64,000 bases of DNA from Capnocytophaga catalasegens (GTDB lineage: Bacteria > Bacteroidota > Bacteroidia > Flavobacteriales > Flavobacteriaceae), in NCBI RefSeq assembly GCF_026005215.1, contig NZ_BPMA01000009.1:1-64000 (forward strand), in the 5' to 3' direction. The notes beneath the pieces were generated by a model that saw only the letters and a list, made by a program, of their open reading frames with translations, was not told the DNA's origin and did not search any database. Of this stretch, positions 33,414 through 43,585 are shown piece by piece (positions within the stretch are counted from its first letter, which is position 1; every line of letters starts with the position of its first letter). The translations under genes were made by a program, and so were the position numbers.

Positions 33414-36400
33414 ATGACCCAAAAAAATTTTCAGAAATGTAATATTATTACAGGTTGGACTATTTTTTTTATTGCTTTAATTACGTATGCTTTGACAGTT
33501 GAACCAACGCTAAGTTTCTGGGATTGTGGAGAATACATAGCCACTGCTGCTAAACTTGAAATAGGACACCCTCCTGGTGCTCCGTTCTTTCAGATGGTTG
33601 GAGCTTTCTTTGCCTCGTTTGCTTCTTCTGCAGAAAAAATAGCGCTTTGGGTAAATTATATGTCTGTTTTTTCGAGTGCATTTACCATTCTCTTTTTATA
33701 TTTCATTATTGTAAATCTTACTCTAAAAATAACTAAAAAAGAAAATGATGAGTTTTCTCTTTCAAAAGCTATTGCTGTGTTAGCAAGCGGAATTGTAGGC
33801 TCTTTGGCATATACATTTTCAGATAGTTTTTGGTTTAATGCTGTAGAAGCCGAAGTGTATGCGATGGCAATGCTTTTTATGTCGGGGATGTTTTGGTTGG
33901 GGTTAAAATGGACTGATAATTTGAACACTCCACGAGGAAATAAATGGTTATTACTGATTTCATTGGTTGTAGGGCTTTCTTTTGGAGTGCATTTTATGGC
34001 ACTTTTGACAATTCCTGCTATTGGAATGCTATACTTTTTCAATTCGCATTATGAGAAAAATATAAAGAATTTTCTTATTGCCAATATTGTTTCTATTACT
34101 ATTTTGTTGCTCATTTTCAAACTGATACTTCCTTACACTTTAGCTTTTTTTGGCGAGACAGAAGTTTTTTTTGTAAATAGTTTAGGACTTCCTTTTAATT
34201 CTGGAACTATTTTCGCTGGAATTGTAATCATTACTTTTTTTGTATGGGCTCTTCGCTTTTCTTACAAAAAACAAAAGCCTTATTTGCAGACAATTACACT
34301 TTGCCTTTTGTTTGTTTTCGTTGGATTTTCTTCTTGGCTTATGATTCCCATCAGAGCCAATGCTGATGTAGTAATTAACGAAAATAGCCCCACGGATGCT
34401 CGTCTTCTTTTAGCATATTATAACTTAGAACAATATCCTGAAACACATTTATTTTATGGACCTATGTATTCGGATAAGTATGCTGATCCAAATCCTACTA
34501 ATCCATACATAGACGAAAAACCCAAATACGAAAGAGATTACAAATCAGGCAAATACATCATTGTTAATCACTATAAGAATGCACGTATAGCTCCTAATTC
34601 AACCCACGAAGGTTTTCTACCTCGTATGTGGAGTTCAGACCATGCGGCCAATTATATGATGATGTCAAAGCCTTTGAAATTCAAGCTAAGACCTGAATAT
34701 ATAAATGAGCCACAAGCACAAGAACTTATTGCTCAAATTCGTAGTCAAATGGCGAAGGGTGAACTTGATTTTGAAGATTATGAACGTATTTTATCTCAAT
34801 ACAAAAGTATATTAGAAATAGAAAAACCAAGTTTTTGGCAAAATCTGCATTATCTGTTTTCTTACCAAATCAACTATATGTATATGCGTTATTTTATGTG
34901 GAATTTCGTAGGAAGACAAGATGATATACAGGGTAGAAAAGACAATCACGGGAATTGGCTCTCAGGTATTGATTTTATTGATGAAATACATTTAGGTCTT
35001 CCACAGAAAGACCTCCCTTCGGACGTAGCTCAAAACAAAGGACGAAATACGTATTTTTTCCTTCCATTATTATTAGGACTTTTAGGATTTGTTTTTCATC
35101 TCTGGAAAAGTAAGCGTTATACGTGGGTTGTTTTCGTGTTATTTATGTTCACTGGTATTGCCTTAAAAATATATTTGAACGAAAGACCTTTTGAACCTCG
35201 CGAGCGAGATTATGCACTGGTTGGTTCTTTCTTTACTTTTTCTATTTGGATAGGAATGGGTGTGTATGGACTTTTTGATGCTTTAAAAGATTTTATCAAT
35301 ACTAAAATTGTAGCTCCTGCCGTCAGTATTTTGTGTTTGCTTTTGGTTCCTGTACGAATGGCTCAACAAAACTGGGACGATCACGACCGTTCCAACAAAT
35401 ATACAGCCCGAGCTATGGCAAAAAGCTATTTGGATTCTGTTGATAAAAACAAAGGTACTATGCTCTTTTCTATCGGTGATAATGATACATTCTCACTTTG
35501 GTATATGCAAGAGGTAGAAAATTATCGCACAGATGTTCGAGTTATCAACACAAGCCTTTTGGCTACCGATTGGTACATTGACCAAATGAAGCGAAAAGCC
35601 TACACAAGTGAGCCAATACCTTCACAACTTACACACGACAAATATGCTTATGGCGTGCGCGACGCTATTTATTACAGCGGAAAATCTGACAAAACTTGGA
35701 ATGTGAAAGATTTGATTACTTGGATTGCCAGCGATGATCCAAAAACCAAAATAGAACTTGATATTGAAGGAGAGGCTATTCAGTATGCAAGCTACCCGAC
35801 CAATAAAATCCGTATCCCTGTCAATAAAGAAAATGTACTGAAAAGCGGTGTCGTTTCTGCAAAAGATGCTGACCTTATCGTTGATTATATTGATATTGAT
35901 TTGCCTAAGTCTGGTTTTGGGAAAAATCGACTTCTAATGCTTGATATTATTGCTAATAATGACTGGAAACGCCCTATTTACTTCACCGGAGGAAGTTTCA
36001 GTAGCGAAGAATATATCTGGATGAAAGATTATTTGCAATTAGATGGCTTAGTGTTCAAATTAGTTCCTATAAAAACACCTATCGACAAGAACAATCCGTA
36101 TGATATGGGACGAATAGACACTGAACTAATGTACAAAATTGTTACTTCGTGGGAATGGGGCAATATGGATAGCCCTACTATATATCATGACCCTGAAACT
36201 CGTAGAAATGGCACTATGTTTCGTGAGAAATTGATTCGTTTAAGTGAAGCTCTAATTCAAGAAAACAAATTGGATAAAGCGAAAAATATCCTTGATTTAT
36301 CTATCAAACGTATTCCAATTGATTTTTATGGCTATTATTTTACATTAGAACCTGTGATAAATGGTTATTATAAAGTAGGAGATACACAAAAAGCTCGTGC

Positions 36401-36671
36401 TATATTTGAGGAAGTTGTCAAAAAGTATCAGGAATATCTTAATTATTATTTAACATTACACCCGTATCAATTTAACAATATTTCAGAACAAATTGAATAC
36501 GATTTAAGACGTTATGCATCGCTTATTTCGATAATTGCAGACAATAAAGATGATAATTTTTATAAAAAACAAGAGGAAATTTTCAAAAAATACATAAAAA
36601 ACTTATTAGCAACCGACCCTCTTAAACCAGTTAAAACCCTTGAAAATACAGAGATTGATAGCCTTAAATAA
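33414..36671 (+). CDS. DUF2723 membrane protein (TMEM260-like GT-C glycosyltransferase)
   Basis: A 1085-residue membrane protein. About ten helices fill the first ~330 residues, a few more lie at ~540-640, and a large soluble C-terminal part with helical repeat-like segments follows. The N-terminal family block LSFWDCGEYIATAAKLEIGH (~33-52) carries Asp37 and Glu40 in the first outside loop, a typical position for the catalytic acid of GT-C glycosyltransferases, followed by PPGAPFFQMVG. Human TMEM260, which shares this domain, is a protein O-mannosyltransferase, so lipid-linked sugar transfer to proteins is a fair inference. It lies just upstream of gldJ on the same strand (104 nt), so modification of surface or gliding proteins is possible. 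Confidence 0.8.
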   Translation: MTQKNFQKCNIITGWTIFFIALITYALTVEPTLSFWDCGEYIATAAKLEIGHPPGAPFFQMVGAFFASFASSAEKIALWVNYMSVFSSAFTILFLYFIIVNLTLKITKKENDEFSLSKAIAVLASGIVGSLAYTFSDSFWFNAVEAEVYAMAMLFMSGMFWLGLKWTDNLNTPRGNKWLLLISLVVGLSFGVHFMALLTIPAIGMLYFFNSHYEKNIKNFLIANIVSITILLLIFKLILPYTLAFFGETEVFFVNSLGLPFNSGTIFAGIVIITFFVWALRFSYKKQKPYLQTITLCLLFVFVGFSSWLMIPIRANADVVINENSPTDARLLLAYYNLEQYPETHLFYGPMYSDKYADPNPTNPYIDEKPKYERDYKSGKYIIVNHYKNARIAPNSTHEGFLPRMWSSDHAANYMMMSKPLKFKLRPEYINEPQAQELIAQIRSQMAKGELDFEDYERILSQYKSILEIEKPSFWQNLHYLFSYQINYMYMRYFMWNFVGRQDDIQGRKDNHGNWLSGIDFIDEIHLGLPQKDLPSDVAQNKGRNTYFFLPLLLGLLGFVFHLWKSKRYTWVVFVLFMFTGIALKIYLNERPFEPRERDYALVGSFFTFSIWIGMGVYGLFDALKDFINTKIVAPAVSILCLLLVPVRMAQQNWDDHDRSNKYTARAMAKSYLDSVDKNKGTMLFSIGDNDTFSLWYMQEVENYRTDVRVINTSLLATDWYIDQMKRKAYTSEPIPSQLTHDKYAYGVRDAIYYSGKSDKTWNVKDLITWIASDDPKTKIELDIEGEAIQYASYPTNKIRIPVNKENVLKSGVVSAKDADLIVDYIDIDLPKSGFGKNRLLMLDIIANNDWKRPIYFTGGSFSSEEYIWMKDYLQLDGLVFKLVPIKTPIDKNNPYDMGRIDTELMYKIVTSWEWGNMDSPTIYHDPETRRNGTMFREKLIRLSEALIQENKLDKAKNILDLSIKRIPIDFYGYYFTLEPVINGYYKVGDTQKARAIFEEVVKKYQEYLNYYLTLHPYQFNNISEQIEYDLRRYASLISIIADNKDDNFYKKQEEIFKKYIKNLLATDPLKPVKTLENTEIDSLK

Positions 36672-36775
36672 AAATTGTTGATATTTTTTTATATTTTTTA
36701 AGAAAATAAATTTTTCAGTTTAAAAAAAAATAGTAACTTGCCCCCGATTTAGAAAATGAAAAATTTTGTTTAAAA

Positions 36776-38476
36776 ATGAATATACGAAGTTTAAAAAATT
36801 CCATTGTAGTAGCTATTTTAACAACAGTACTAATGGTTGGTTGTAAAAAAGGTTCTGATAAGAATACTTCAAGTGCAACCGGTTGGAAAATCAATTCAAA
36901 AGAAGGTGGTTTTCAATACAATACTGATTTCAAAGACCAAGTAACTGGTCCAGGTTTGGTATTTGTTGAAGGTGGTACCTTTACTATGGGAAAAACCCAA
37001 GATGACCCAATGCACGATTGGAACAACTCTCCAAGCCAGCAACACGTTCAGTCCTTTTATATGGATGAAACAGAAGTTACCAACAAAATGTACATGGAGT
37101 ATCTTGATTGGTTAAAGCGAGTATTCCCTCCAGAAGAAGAACAATACAAGAATATTTACTTAGGTGCTCTTCCTGATACACTTGTTTGGCGTGACCCTCT
37201 GGGAGCTAACGAAACTATGGTAACTAACTATCTAAGACACCCTGCTTATTCGGAATATCCTGTAGTTGGTGTTAATTGGGTACAGGCTGTTCAATTTAGT
37301 TCGTGGCGTACAAACCGTGTGAATGAAGCTATTCTTGAACAAGAGGGCTATGTTGAAAAAAACTCACGATATGAAGTAACTGCTGATGGAACTTTCAGTA
37401 CTGATACGTATTTGAATGCTCCTGAAAAAGCTTATGGAGGACAAATGGGTGAATTTGCAGGTAGAAAAGCCGTTAATAAAGAAGGTGATGTTACTTATGC
37501 AAAACAAACTAGCGGAATTTTATTACCAGAATATCGTTTACCGTCAGAAATAGAATGGGAATATGCAGCAAAATCTCTTAATGGATTACGTAGATATAAT
37601 AGTATTCGAGGGCGTAAAAAATATCCTTGGGAAGGAGCTTATACACGCTCTGACAAGCGTAAAACCATTGGAGATCAATTGGCTAATTTCAAACAAGGAC
37701 AAGGTGATTATGGAGGTTTAGCTGGGTGGTCTGATGATGGTGGAGATATTACTGTTGCTGTAAAATCTTTCCCTCCGAACGACTTTGGTTTATATGATAT
37801 GGCTGGTAATGTTGCCGAATGGGTTGCTGACGTATATCGTCCTATTGTAGATGATGATATGAATGATTTTAATTACTATCGAGGAAATGTTTATACCAAG
37901 CACAAAATAGGTGAAGATGGTAAAGTAGAAGTTGTTTCTGGTTCTAACATTACCTATGACACTCTAAGCAATGGACGTATTATTGCTCGTAATTTACCTG
38001 GAGACATAGCTAAAGTTGCTATTGATGAGAATGAAACTTACCTTCGTTATAACTTCAATCGTAGTGATAATCGTAACTATCGTGATGGAGACAATGAATC
38101 AAGTAGAGAATTTAAAAAACATTCTGTAGAACTTGAAGAATACTATGGTGATTCTCTATCTACATCTAAAACCGTAGCCTACACAGGTAATAAAGCTAAT
38201 ATTTCAAGAGGAATGTATAATTCTCCTGATGATAAAATTCTTAATATCGATAGTAGAATCATAAAAAAATCCGATAAATCAAATGATAGAACAACTCTTA
38301 TTGATGATGAAGCAAGAGTATTCAAAGGAGGTTCTTGGCGAGATAGAGCTTATTGGTTAGATCCTGCTCAAAGAAGATACTTACCACAATATAGCGCAAC
38401 TAATTATATTGGTTTCCGTTGTGCAATGAGTAGAGTAGGTTCTAAAGCTAAAAAGAAAAAAACATCACGTGGATAA
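36776..38476 (+). CDS. gldJ: Gliding motility lipoprotein GldJ
   Basis: A 566-residue lipoprotein (signal peptide ending LMVGC, Cys23, then KKGSDKN). It has an FGE/sulfatase-modifying-factor-type fold. GLVFVEGGTFTMGKTQDDP (~60-78) opens it, YMDETEVTNKMYMEYLDWL and YPVVGVNWVQAVQFSSWR continue it, NDFGLYDMAGNVAEWVADVY marks the core, and FKGGSWRDRAYWLDPAQRRY and YIGFRCAM close it. Gly-Gly-x-F-x-M-G and GNVAEW are hallmarks of this fold. GldJ is needed for gliding and for T9SS; in Flavobacterium it stabilises GldK/SprA-system parts at the outer membrane. Its full length and clear motifs support a working gene. A terminator follows the stop codon. Confidence 0.92.
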   Translation: MNIRSLKNSIVVAILTTVLMVGCKKGSDKNTSSATGWKINSKEGGFQYNTDFKDQVTGPGLVFVEGGTFTMGKTQDDPMHDWNNSPSQQHVQSFYMDETEVTNKMYMEYLDWLKRVFPPEEEQYKNIYLGALPDTLVWRDPLGANETMVTNYLRHPAYSEYPVVGVNWVQAVQFSSWRTNRVNEAILEQEGYVEKNSRYEVTADGTFSTDTYLNAPEKAYGGQMGEFAGRKAVNKEGDVTYAKQTSGILLPEYRLPSEIEWEYAAKSLNGLRRYNSIRGRKKYPWEGAYTRSDKRKTIGDQLANFKQGQGDYGGLAGWSDDGGDITVAVKSFPPNDFGLYDMAGNVAEWVADVYRPIVDDDMNDFNYYRGNVYTKHKIGEDGKVEVVSGSNITYDTLSNGRIIARNLPGDIAKVAIDENETYLRYNFNRSDNRNYRDGDNESSREFKKHSVELEEYYGDSLSTSKTVAYTGNKANISRGMYNSPDDKILNIDSRIIKKSDKSNDRTTLIDDEARVFKGGSWRDRAYWLDPAQRRYLPQYSATNYIGFRCAMSRVGSKAKKKKTSRG

Positions 38477-38487
38477 TAAATAACTAG

Positions 38488-38517
38488 AAACTCTGAAATA
38501 ATTTTCAGAGTTTTTTT
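38488..38517 (+). terminator. Terminator after gldJ
   Basis: AAACTCTGAAA-TAAT-TTTTCAGAGTTTTTTT: a stem of seven or more bases with a run of seven T, 11 nt after the gldJ stop. murF, 63 nt after the gldJ stop, may then depend on read-through or its own promoter. Confidence 0.85.
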
Positions 38518-38539
38518 ATTAAATTAAAGTATAAAACAA

Positions 38540-39829
38540 ATGAGTATTGAGTCTATTTATAGCAAATTTCAAGAATGTAATTTTTCTGTTTCTACTGACA
38601 CTCGGAAAAACGTACAAGATAGTTTATTTTTTTGCCTTAATGGAGAAAACTTTGACGGAAATACATTCGCCCAAAAAGCCTTTGATAATGGTGCTAAATA
38701 CATCATTATCGATAATCCTGCATATCAATCTGTCAAAAATACGATTCTGGTAGATAATTCGTTGGAAACGTTACAAAAATTAGCCAATTTTCATCGAAAA
38801 AAACTCGCAACTCCCATTATTGCCATAACAGGAAGCAATGGGAAAACCACATCTAAAGAACTAATTTTCAGTGTTTTAAATCAGTCTTTTCATACTATTG
38901 CGACACTAGGGAATTTGAACAATCACATCGGGGTACCTCTTACACTTTTGTCAATAAAGCCTTCTACTGAAATTGCTATTGTAGAAATGGGAGCAAATCA
39001 CCCGAATGAAATTGCATTTTTGTGCCAAATAGCCGAGCCTGATTTTGGTTACATTACCAATTTTGGTAAAGCTCACTTGGAAGGTTTTTTGTCCATTGAG
39101 GGCGTTATTAAAGCCAAATGTGAGCTTTACGAATATCTAATGGCGCACCAAAAGACTATTTTTTTCAACCAAGATAATTTAATTCAAGCAGAAAAGCTAC
39201 AAAACTACCCGAGTATTTTTTCTTTCTCTGTAAAAAACAACAATTCGGCTAATATTATCGCCCAAATCGTACAGTCGTTTCCTTTTGTAAGCATAAAAAC
39301 GGAAAATACAACCATACATTCGCACTTAACAGGCGTTTATAATGCTGATAATATCGCAGCAGCTATTTGCGTGGGAAGGTATTTTAAAATATCATACGAA
39401 GCTATTAAAAAAGGCATCGAAAACTACATACCGAGTAATAGTCGTTCGCAAATTATTGAGAAAGCAAACGGAAATAAATTATTACTTGATGCTTACAATG
39501 CAAATCCAAGTAGTATGCAGGTGGCTATTGATAATTTCAAACAGATTGAATATCCTAACAAAATAGTAATTTTAGGCGATATGAAAGAATTGGGTACAGA
39601 AAGTCATTTTGAACATCAGCAAATTGTTACTTATTTAGAAAATAATGTATGGAATGAGGTACTCTTAGTTGGTGAAAATTTTGGAAATACTAGTAATAAT
39701 TACAAACATTTCAAATCGACTGATGATGTGCTTTCATATCTTGAAAAACAGCATTATACAGATACATTTTTCTTGATAAAAGGTTCAAGAGCTATGAAAT
39801 TGGAACAAATCGTAGCATATTTTGAATAA
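38540..39829 (+). CDS. murF: UDP-N-acetylmuramoyl-tripeptide--D-alanyl-D-alanine ligase
   Basis: A 429-residue cytosolic enzyme that adds D-Ala-D-Ala to the UDP-MurNAc tripeptide, the last soluble step of peptidoglycan precursor synthesis. The N-terminal UDP-binding domain shows STDTRKNVQDSLFFCLNGEN (~18-37). The ATP loop is PIIAITGSNGKTTSKELIF (~92-110, GKTT 101-104). GNLNNHIGVPLTLL and AIVEMGANHPNEI are Mur-ligase core blocks, and DAYNANPSSMQ near the C-terminal domain matches the MurF-specific DxYNANPxS motif. Length and motifs are complete. Confidence 0.95.
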   Translation: MSIESIYSKFQECNFSVSTDTRKNVQDSLFFCLNGENFDGNTFAQKAFDNGAKYIIIDNPAYQSVKNTILVDNSLETLQKLANFHRKKLATPIIAITGSNGKTTSKELIFSVLNQSFHTIATLGNLNNHIGVPLTLLSIKPSTEIAIVEMGANHPNEIAFLCQIAEPDFGYITNFGKAHLEGFLSIEGVIKAKCELYEYLMAHQKTIFFNQDNLIQAEKLQNYPSIFSFSVKNNNSANIIAQIVQSFPFVSIKTENTTIHSHLTGVYNADNIAAAICVGRYFKISYEAIKKGIENYIPSNSRSQIIEKANGNKLLLDAYNANPSSMQVAIDNFKQIEYPNKIVILGDMKELGTESHFEHQQIVTYLENNVWNEVLLVGENFGNTSNNYKHFKSTDDVLSYLEKQHYTDTFFLIKGSRAMKLEQIVAYFE

Positions 39830-39831
39830 AA

Positions 39832-39858
39832 AAATCCCTGAAATTCAGGGATTTTTTT
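39832..39858. terminator. Terminator between murF and the phosphoesterase gene
   Basis: AAAATCCCTGAA-ATTCAGGGATTTTTTT: a stem of about nine bases with an A run on one side and a T run on the other. It can end transcription from murF on the plus strand and from the phosphoesterase gene on the minus strand. Confidence 0.85.
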
Positions 39859-39904
39859 ATTTCCTTTTCTTTCAATTAAAAGACAGGTATCTATGTTCAC
39901 ATAA

Positions 39905-41341
39905 TCATTTCAAATATAACCAATCCGCAGGAATGACCATTTCATGAAAATGAAGACTTGATACTCCCACTTCTAACACTTGTCCTTTGATATTTTCAAA
40001 GTATAGGATTTCTATTTTATGAAATCCTTTCTCTAACGCTATGATATTTTCTTTACGCTGGGGTCTATGTCCTCCGTCATCGTTAACTAACTCAATATCA
40101 TCTATTTTCAGCAAACTACCTTCGTCCGAATACGTATAAAACTTATAATTAGCAGTTTTTGGAACAAAAATATAGCCCGAATAGATATATCCAAAATGGT
40201 CTTTTGCCGTTATATTTTCAGCAAAAATTGTAGAATATACACCTTGTTTTTTTACAGGGAATTTCGCTATGTCTTGAACCGATTTTATATTATCATCAAA
40301 TTCGTAATATTTGTAATGAATTCCTTTTTTTGAAGGTTTTACATTTAAAGATTTTGATAACTTTGTTGTATTTGAAATTTCTTTTAACTCTGATGGATAG
40401 TGAAACATATCCTTAATTCCTTCTTCGGTACGAATCCAAGAATCAAAAGCGAATTTTCCTTTCTTCAGCACGATTACTCTTCCTCCTCTGGGCAATTTGC
40501 CATAAGCATCTAATCCTGATACGTTTCCATATCCAAGGGCAATATTTTTATACGTTCCGATAAAATTATTATTATGTGCGTGTCCCACAAAAACACCCAT
40601 TACATTCTTTTTCTCAGAAAAAGCTGTGAAAATTCCTGAGTTAAATTCAGAACTACCAATGTTATCATCTTTGGTGCCAATTGTTTTTTCACTACTTTTA
40701 ACATACTCATATTCAGGGAGTGGAATGTGAAGAAATGCCAATGAAGGAATTGGAATATTATTATTTTTAGCGGTGTATAAATCACTTTGTTTGCGAAACC
40801 AATCGATTTGGTCAAATTTTATCCAATCATATTTACTCAACGCTCGAGATTGCGACCCTGAATGGCTATCGATAAAGTATAAAACAGATTCTATGTTCCC
40901 TTTGTCTCCATAAACAGGAAGTGTAAAATTTCCTACTCCCGAGACATTGCCTTCTTCTCCCAGAAAATATGGATAATTTTTCATCATTTTAAAAATTTCT
41001 GGCTTTTTTAAATTGTGGTCTTCATCGTGATTACCAAAAATAATCGTCCACGGTGTTTTAAATTTCTCAACAACTGTTGCTAAACGTTTCCACGCTTCTT
41101 CTTCGGGGGGTACAGTAACAATATCGCCTGTAAAAACAATTAAATCGGGTTTTTCGGTCTGTAATACTTTTTCTATTACGCTTACATTTTGAGGCATTTT
41201 ATCCGATTTTGCATTCCAATGCAAATCTGTAAACTGAACGATTTTAAACGTATCTTCATTTGTAAAGTGCAAAGTAGCTTTTTGAGAAAATGATTGTAAT
41301 GCTATAAAAACAAAGCCTATTGTCAAAAATATTTTTTTCAT
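39905..41341 (-). CDS. Secreted calcineurin-like metallophosphoesterase with PA14-type C-terminal domain
   Basis: A 478-residue protein with a signal peptide (MKKIFLTIGFVFIALQSFSQ). The two-metal phosphoesterase domain (~30-310) has all signature blocks: FTDLHWN (~38), FTGDIV (~75), IIFGNHDED (~101), FLHIPLPEY and GHAHNNNF (~254). The C-terminal ~130 residues look like a PA14/GLEYA domain (YTYSDEGSLLKIDDIELVND then LEKGFHKIEILYFE), a carbohydrate-binding type module. It would act in the periplasm or at the surface on a phosphate ester. It begins 2 nt after the GH3 gene and belongs to the same glycan locus. Confidence 0.88.
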   Translation of the reverse strand: MKKIFLTIGFVFIALQSFSQKATLHFTNEDTFKIVQFTDLHWNAKSDKMPQNVSVIEKVLQTEKPDLIVFTGDIVTVPPEEEAWKRLATVVEKFKTPWTIIFGNHDEDHNLKKPEIFKMMKNYPYFLGEEGNVSGVGNFTLPVYGDKGNIESVLYFIDSHSGSQSRALSKYDWIKFDQIDWFRKQSDLYTAKNNNIPIPSLAFLHIPLPEYEYVKSSEKTIGTKDDNIGSSEFNSGIFTAFSEKKNVMGVFVGHAHNNNFIGTYKNIALGYGNVSGLDAYGKLPRGGRVIVLKKGKFAFDSWIRTEEGIKDMFHYPSELKEISNTTKLSKSLNVKPSKKGIHYKYYEFDDNIKSVQDIAKFPVKKQGVYSTIFAENITAKDHFGYIYSGYIFVPKTANYKFYTYSDEGSLLKIDDIELVNDDGGHRPQRKENIIALEKGFHKIEILYFENIKGQVLEVGVSSLHFHEMVIPADWLYLK

Positions 41342-41343
41342 TG

Positions 41344-43578
41344 TTACATTAGTTTTACTATTTTTTGTTGTACATCTTCACTATTTTTTCCAATCATTAT
41401 GGTAAATGAACCTTTTTCTACGATATAATTCATTTGATTATCCCAAAAGCCAAGTTCTTTTGAATCTACGTCAAAAGTGATTTTTACCGTTTCTCCTTTG
41501 GGAATAAAAACTTTTTTGAACCCTTTAAGTTCTTTTACAGGGCGTACCATTGAAGCTACATTATCTGAAACGTATAATTGTACTATTTCTTCACCATCAT
41601 AAGTTCCAGTGTTTGTAACAGAAACTTCTACTTTTAATTTTCCATTGGCATCAAAATAATCAGGGCATATCATAGGCGAATATGCAAATTCGGTATAACT
41701 TAGCCCATAGCCAAAAGGGTAGAGGTTTGCATTAGGCAAATCAATATGTCTGGTTGTAGAGGTTTTCTCCATATCGCCTGGTCGGCCTGAACGTTTGTAA
41801 TTATAATAGTTTGGTATCTGTCCTTCGGAACGAGGAAAAGACATCGTCAGTTTCGCCGAAGGGTTATAATCACCAAATAGAACATCAGCGATAGCGTTTC
41901 CGCTTTGAATGCCTAAAAACCACGTTTCTAAAATGACTGAGGCTTTTTCGTCTATTTTAGGAATTGCCAAAGGACGCCCGTTCATCAAAACTACTACCAC
42001 GGGTTTGCCTGTTGCGATTAGCTCCTGTACCAGCTTTTCTTGCACACCGGGCAATGAAAGAGAAGCTCTGCTTCTTGACTCTCCACTCATCAGTGCTTTT
42101 TCGCCCACCGCTACGATAACTATATCATTTTCAGAGGCTAATTTAATCGCCTGAGCAAATCCATCTTCATTGGTTGATAGAAAATCGCAACCTTGAGCAT
42201 AGTTTATTTCTGCTTTGTTTCCTAATTTATTTTTAATACCTTCGTAAAGAGAAACCACATCTTCTTCCTCTCCTCTGGCTTTCCAAGAGCCTAAAAGTTC
42301 TGATTTATTATTAGCCAAAGGACCTATGAGTGCAATTTTTTTTACTTTTTTTGAAATGGGCAATGTTTTGTTCTCATTTTTGAGTAATACGATTGATTTT
42401 TTAGCAATATCACGTGCGGTTTCGATAAATTCAGGTTTTTTAATTTCTTTTTTTTCTCTTTTTTCATCAAAAAAACGAAAAGGATTTTCAAAAAGACCCA
42501 ATCTATACTTTATTTGTAAGATTCTCTTAACCGATTCATCAATCATTTTGGTATCGATCTGTTTTTCTTTTACTGCTTGTTCCAAATACTTATTGTACAA
42601 TCCATCGGTCATATTCATATCTACGCCGGCATTAAAAGCTATTATCGCCGCCGATTTATCATCTTCGGCAACTCCGTGAGCTATCAATTCTTTTACGGCA
42701 TTCCAGTCGCTAACTGTAAATCCGCCGAATTTCCATTTGTCCTGCAATATTTCTCTGAAAAGAAAAGAACTCGCCGTAGCAGGAACGCCATTAAGGCTGT
42801 TAAACGCCGTCATAAACGTCTGTACATTGGCATCAACACACGCCTTGAACGGAGGTAAATACACCTCTGCCAGCGTACTCATTGATATATCCACTGGGGC
42901 GTAATCGCGTCCTGCTTGAGGAGCACCATAAGCTGCAAAATGTTTCGCACACGCCAATACTGAATTGGGTTGCCACAAATTCCATTGAAATCCTTTGACA
43001 CGGGCTTCGGCTATTTTACTTCCCAGATAAGTATCTTCCCCTGCTCCTTCCACCACTCTTCCCCAGCGAGGATCTCTGGCTACATCTACCATTGGGGCAA
43101 ATGACCAATGAATACCCGCAGCCGAAGCCTCAATTGAAGCCATTTTTGCAGATTTTTCAATAAGTTCCAAGTCCCAAGAGCAAGATTCGGCCAGAGGTAC
43201 GGGAGTAATAGTTTTATAGCCGTGTATCACATCAAATCCGAATAGAATAGGAATCTTTAATCTTGATTTTTCTATGTTTTTTCGTTGAATTTCTCTAAGT
43301 TGCTTCGTCCCCGCGATATTAAGAATTGAGCCTATGAGTCCGCTTTCTATAAGCGAATCGGTGAGTGTTTGACTCTCAGGACCTGTAAGTAATTCTCGAC
43401 CAACATATTGTGATAATTGACCTATTTTTTCTGCCAAAGTCATTTTAGAAAGTAAATCTTCAATGAACTTTTCTTCTTTTTGATTTACATTTCTATTTGG
43501 AAGATTATTCTGTCCATTTACAGAAACAAAAGCAATAAAGATGAAAATCAATAATATATTTTTCTTTGATAAATACAT
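41344..43578 (-). CDS. Glycoside hydrolase family 3 beta-glucosidase, BglX-like
   Basis: A 744-residue exported enzyme (signal MYLSKKNILLIFIFIAFVSV, then NGQ). The N-terminal barrel holds GFDVIHGYKTITPVPLAES (~114-132), FAPMVDVARDPRWGRVVEGA (~160-179) and the nucleophile Asp291 in GGFTVSDWNAV. The second domain has the region GEKALMSGESRSRASLSLPG, with the likely acid/base Glu in GES. A fibronectin-III-like domain forms the C-terminus (VSVTNTGTYDGEEIVQLYVS). It removes terminal beta-glucose or similar sugars from oligosaccharides in the periplasm. It starts 7 nt after susD and thus belongs to the locus whose SusC gene is broken. Confidence 0.92.
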   Translation of the reverse strand: MYLSKKNILLIFIFIAFVSVNGQNNLPNRNVNQKEEKFIEDLLSKMTLAEKIGQLSQYVGRELLTGPESQTLTDSLIESGLIGSILNIAGTKQLREIQRKNIEKSRLKIPILFGFDVIHGYKTITPVPLAESCSWDLELIEKSAKMASIEASAAGIHWSFAPMVDVARDPRWGRVVEGAGEDTYLGSKIAEARVKGFQWNLWQPNSVLACAKHFAAYGAPQAGRDYAPVDISMSTLAEVYLPPFKACVDANVQTFMTAFNSLNGVPATASSFLFREILQDKWKFGGFTVSDWNAVKELIAHGVAEDDKSAAIIAFNAGVDMNMTDGLYNKYLEQAVKEKQIDTKMIDESVKRILQIKYRLGLFENPFRFFDEKREKKEIKKPEFIETARDIAKKSIVLLKNENKTLPISKKVKKIALIGPLANNKSELLGSWKARGEEEDVVSLYEGIKNKLGNKAEINYAQGCDFLSTNEDGFAQAIKLASENDIVIVAVGEKALMSGESRSRASLSLPGVQEKLVQELIATGKPVVVVLMNGRPLAIPKIDEKASVILETWFLGIQSGNAIADVLFGDYNPSAKLTMSFPRSEGQIPNYYNYKRSGRPGDMEKTSTTRHIDLPNANLYPFGYGLSYTEFAYSPMICPDYFDANGKLKVEVSVTNTGTYDGEEIVQLYVSDNVASMVRPVKELKGFKKVFIPKGETVKITFDVDSKELGFWDNQMNYIVEKGSFTIMIGKNSEDVQQKIVKLM

Positions 43579-43585
43579 TTTTGTA

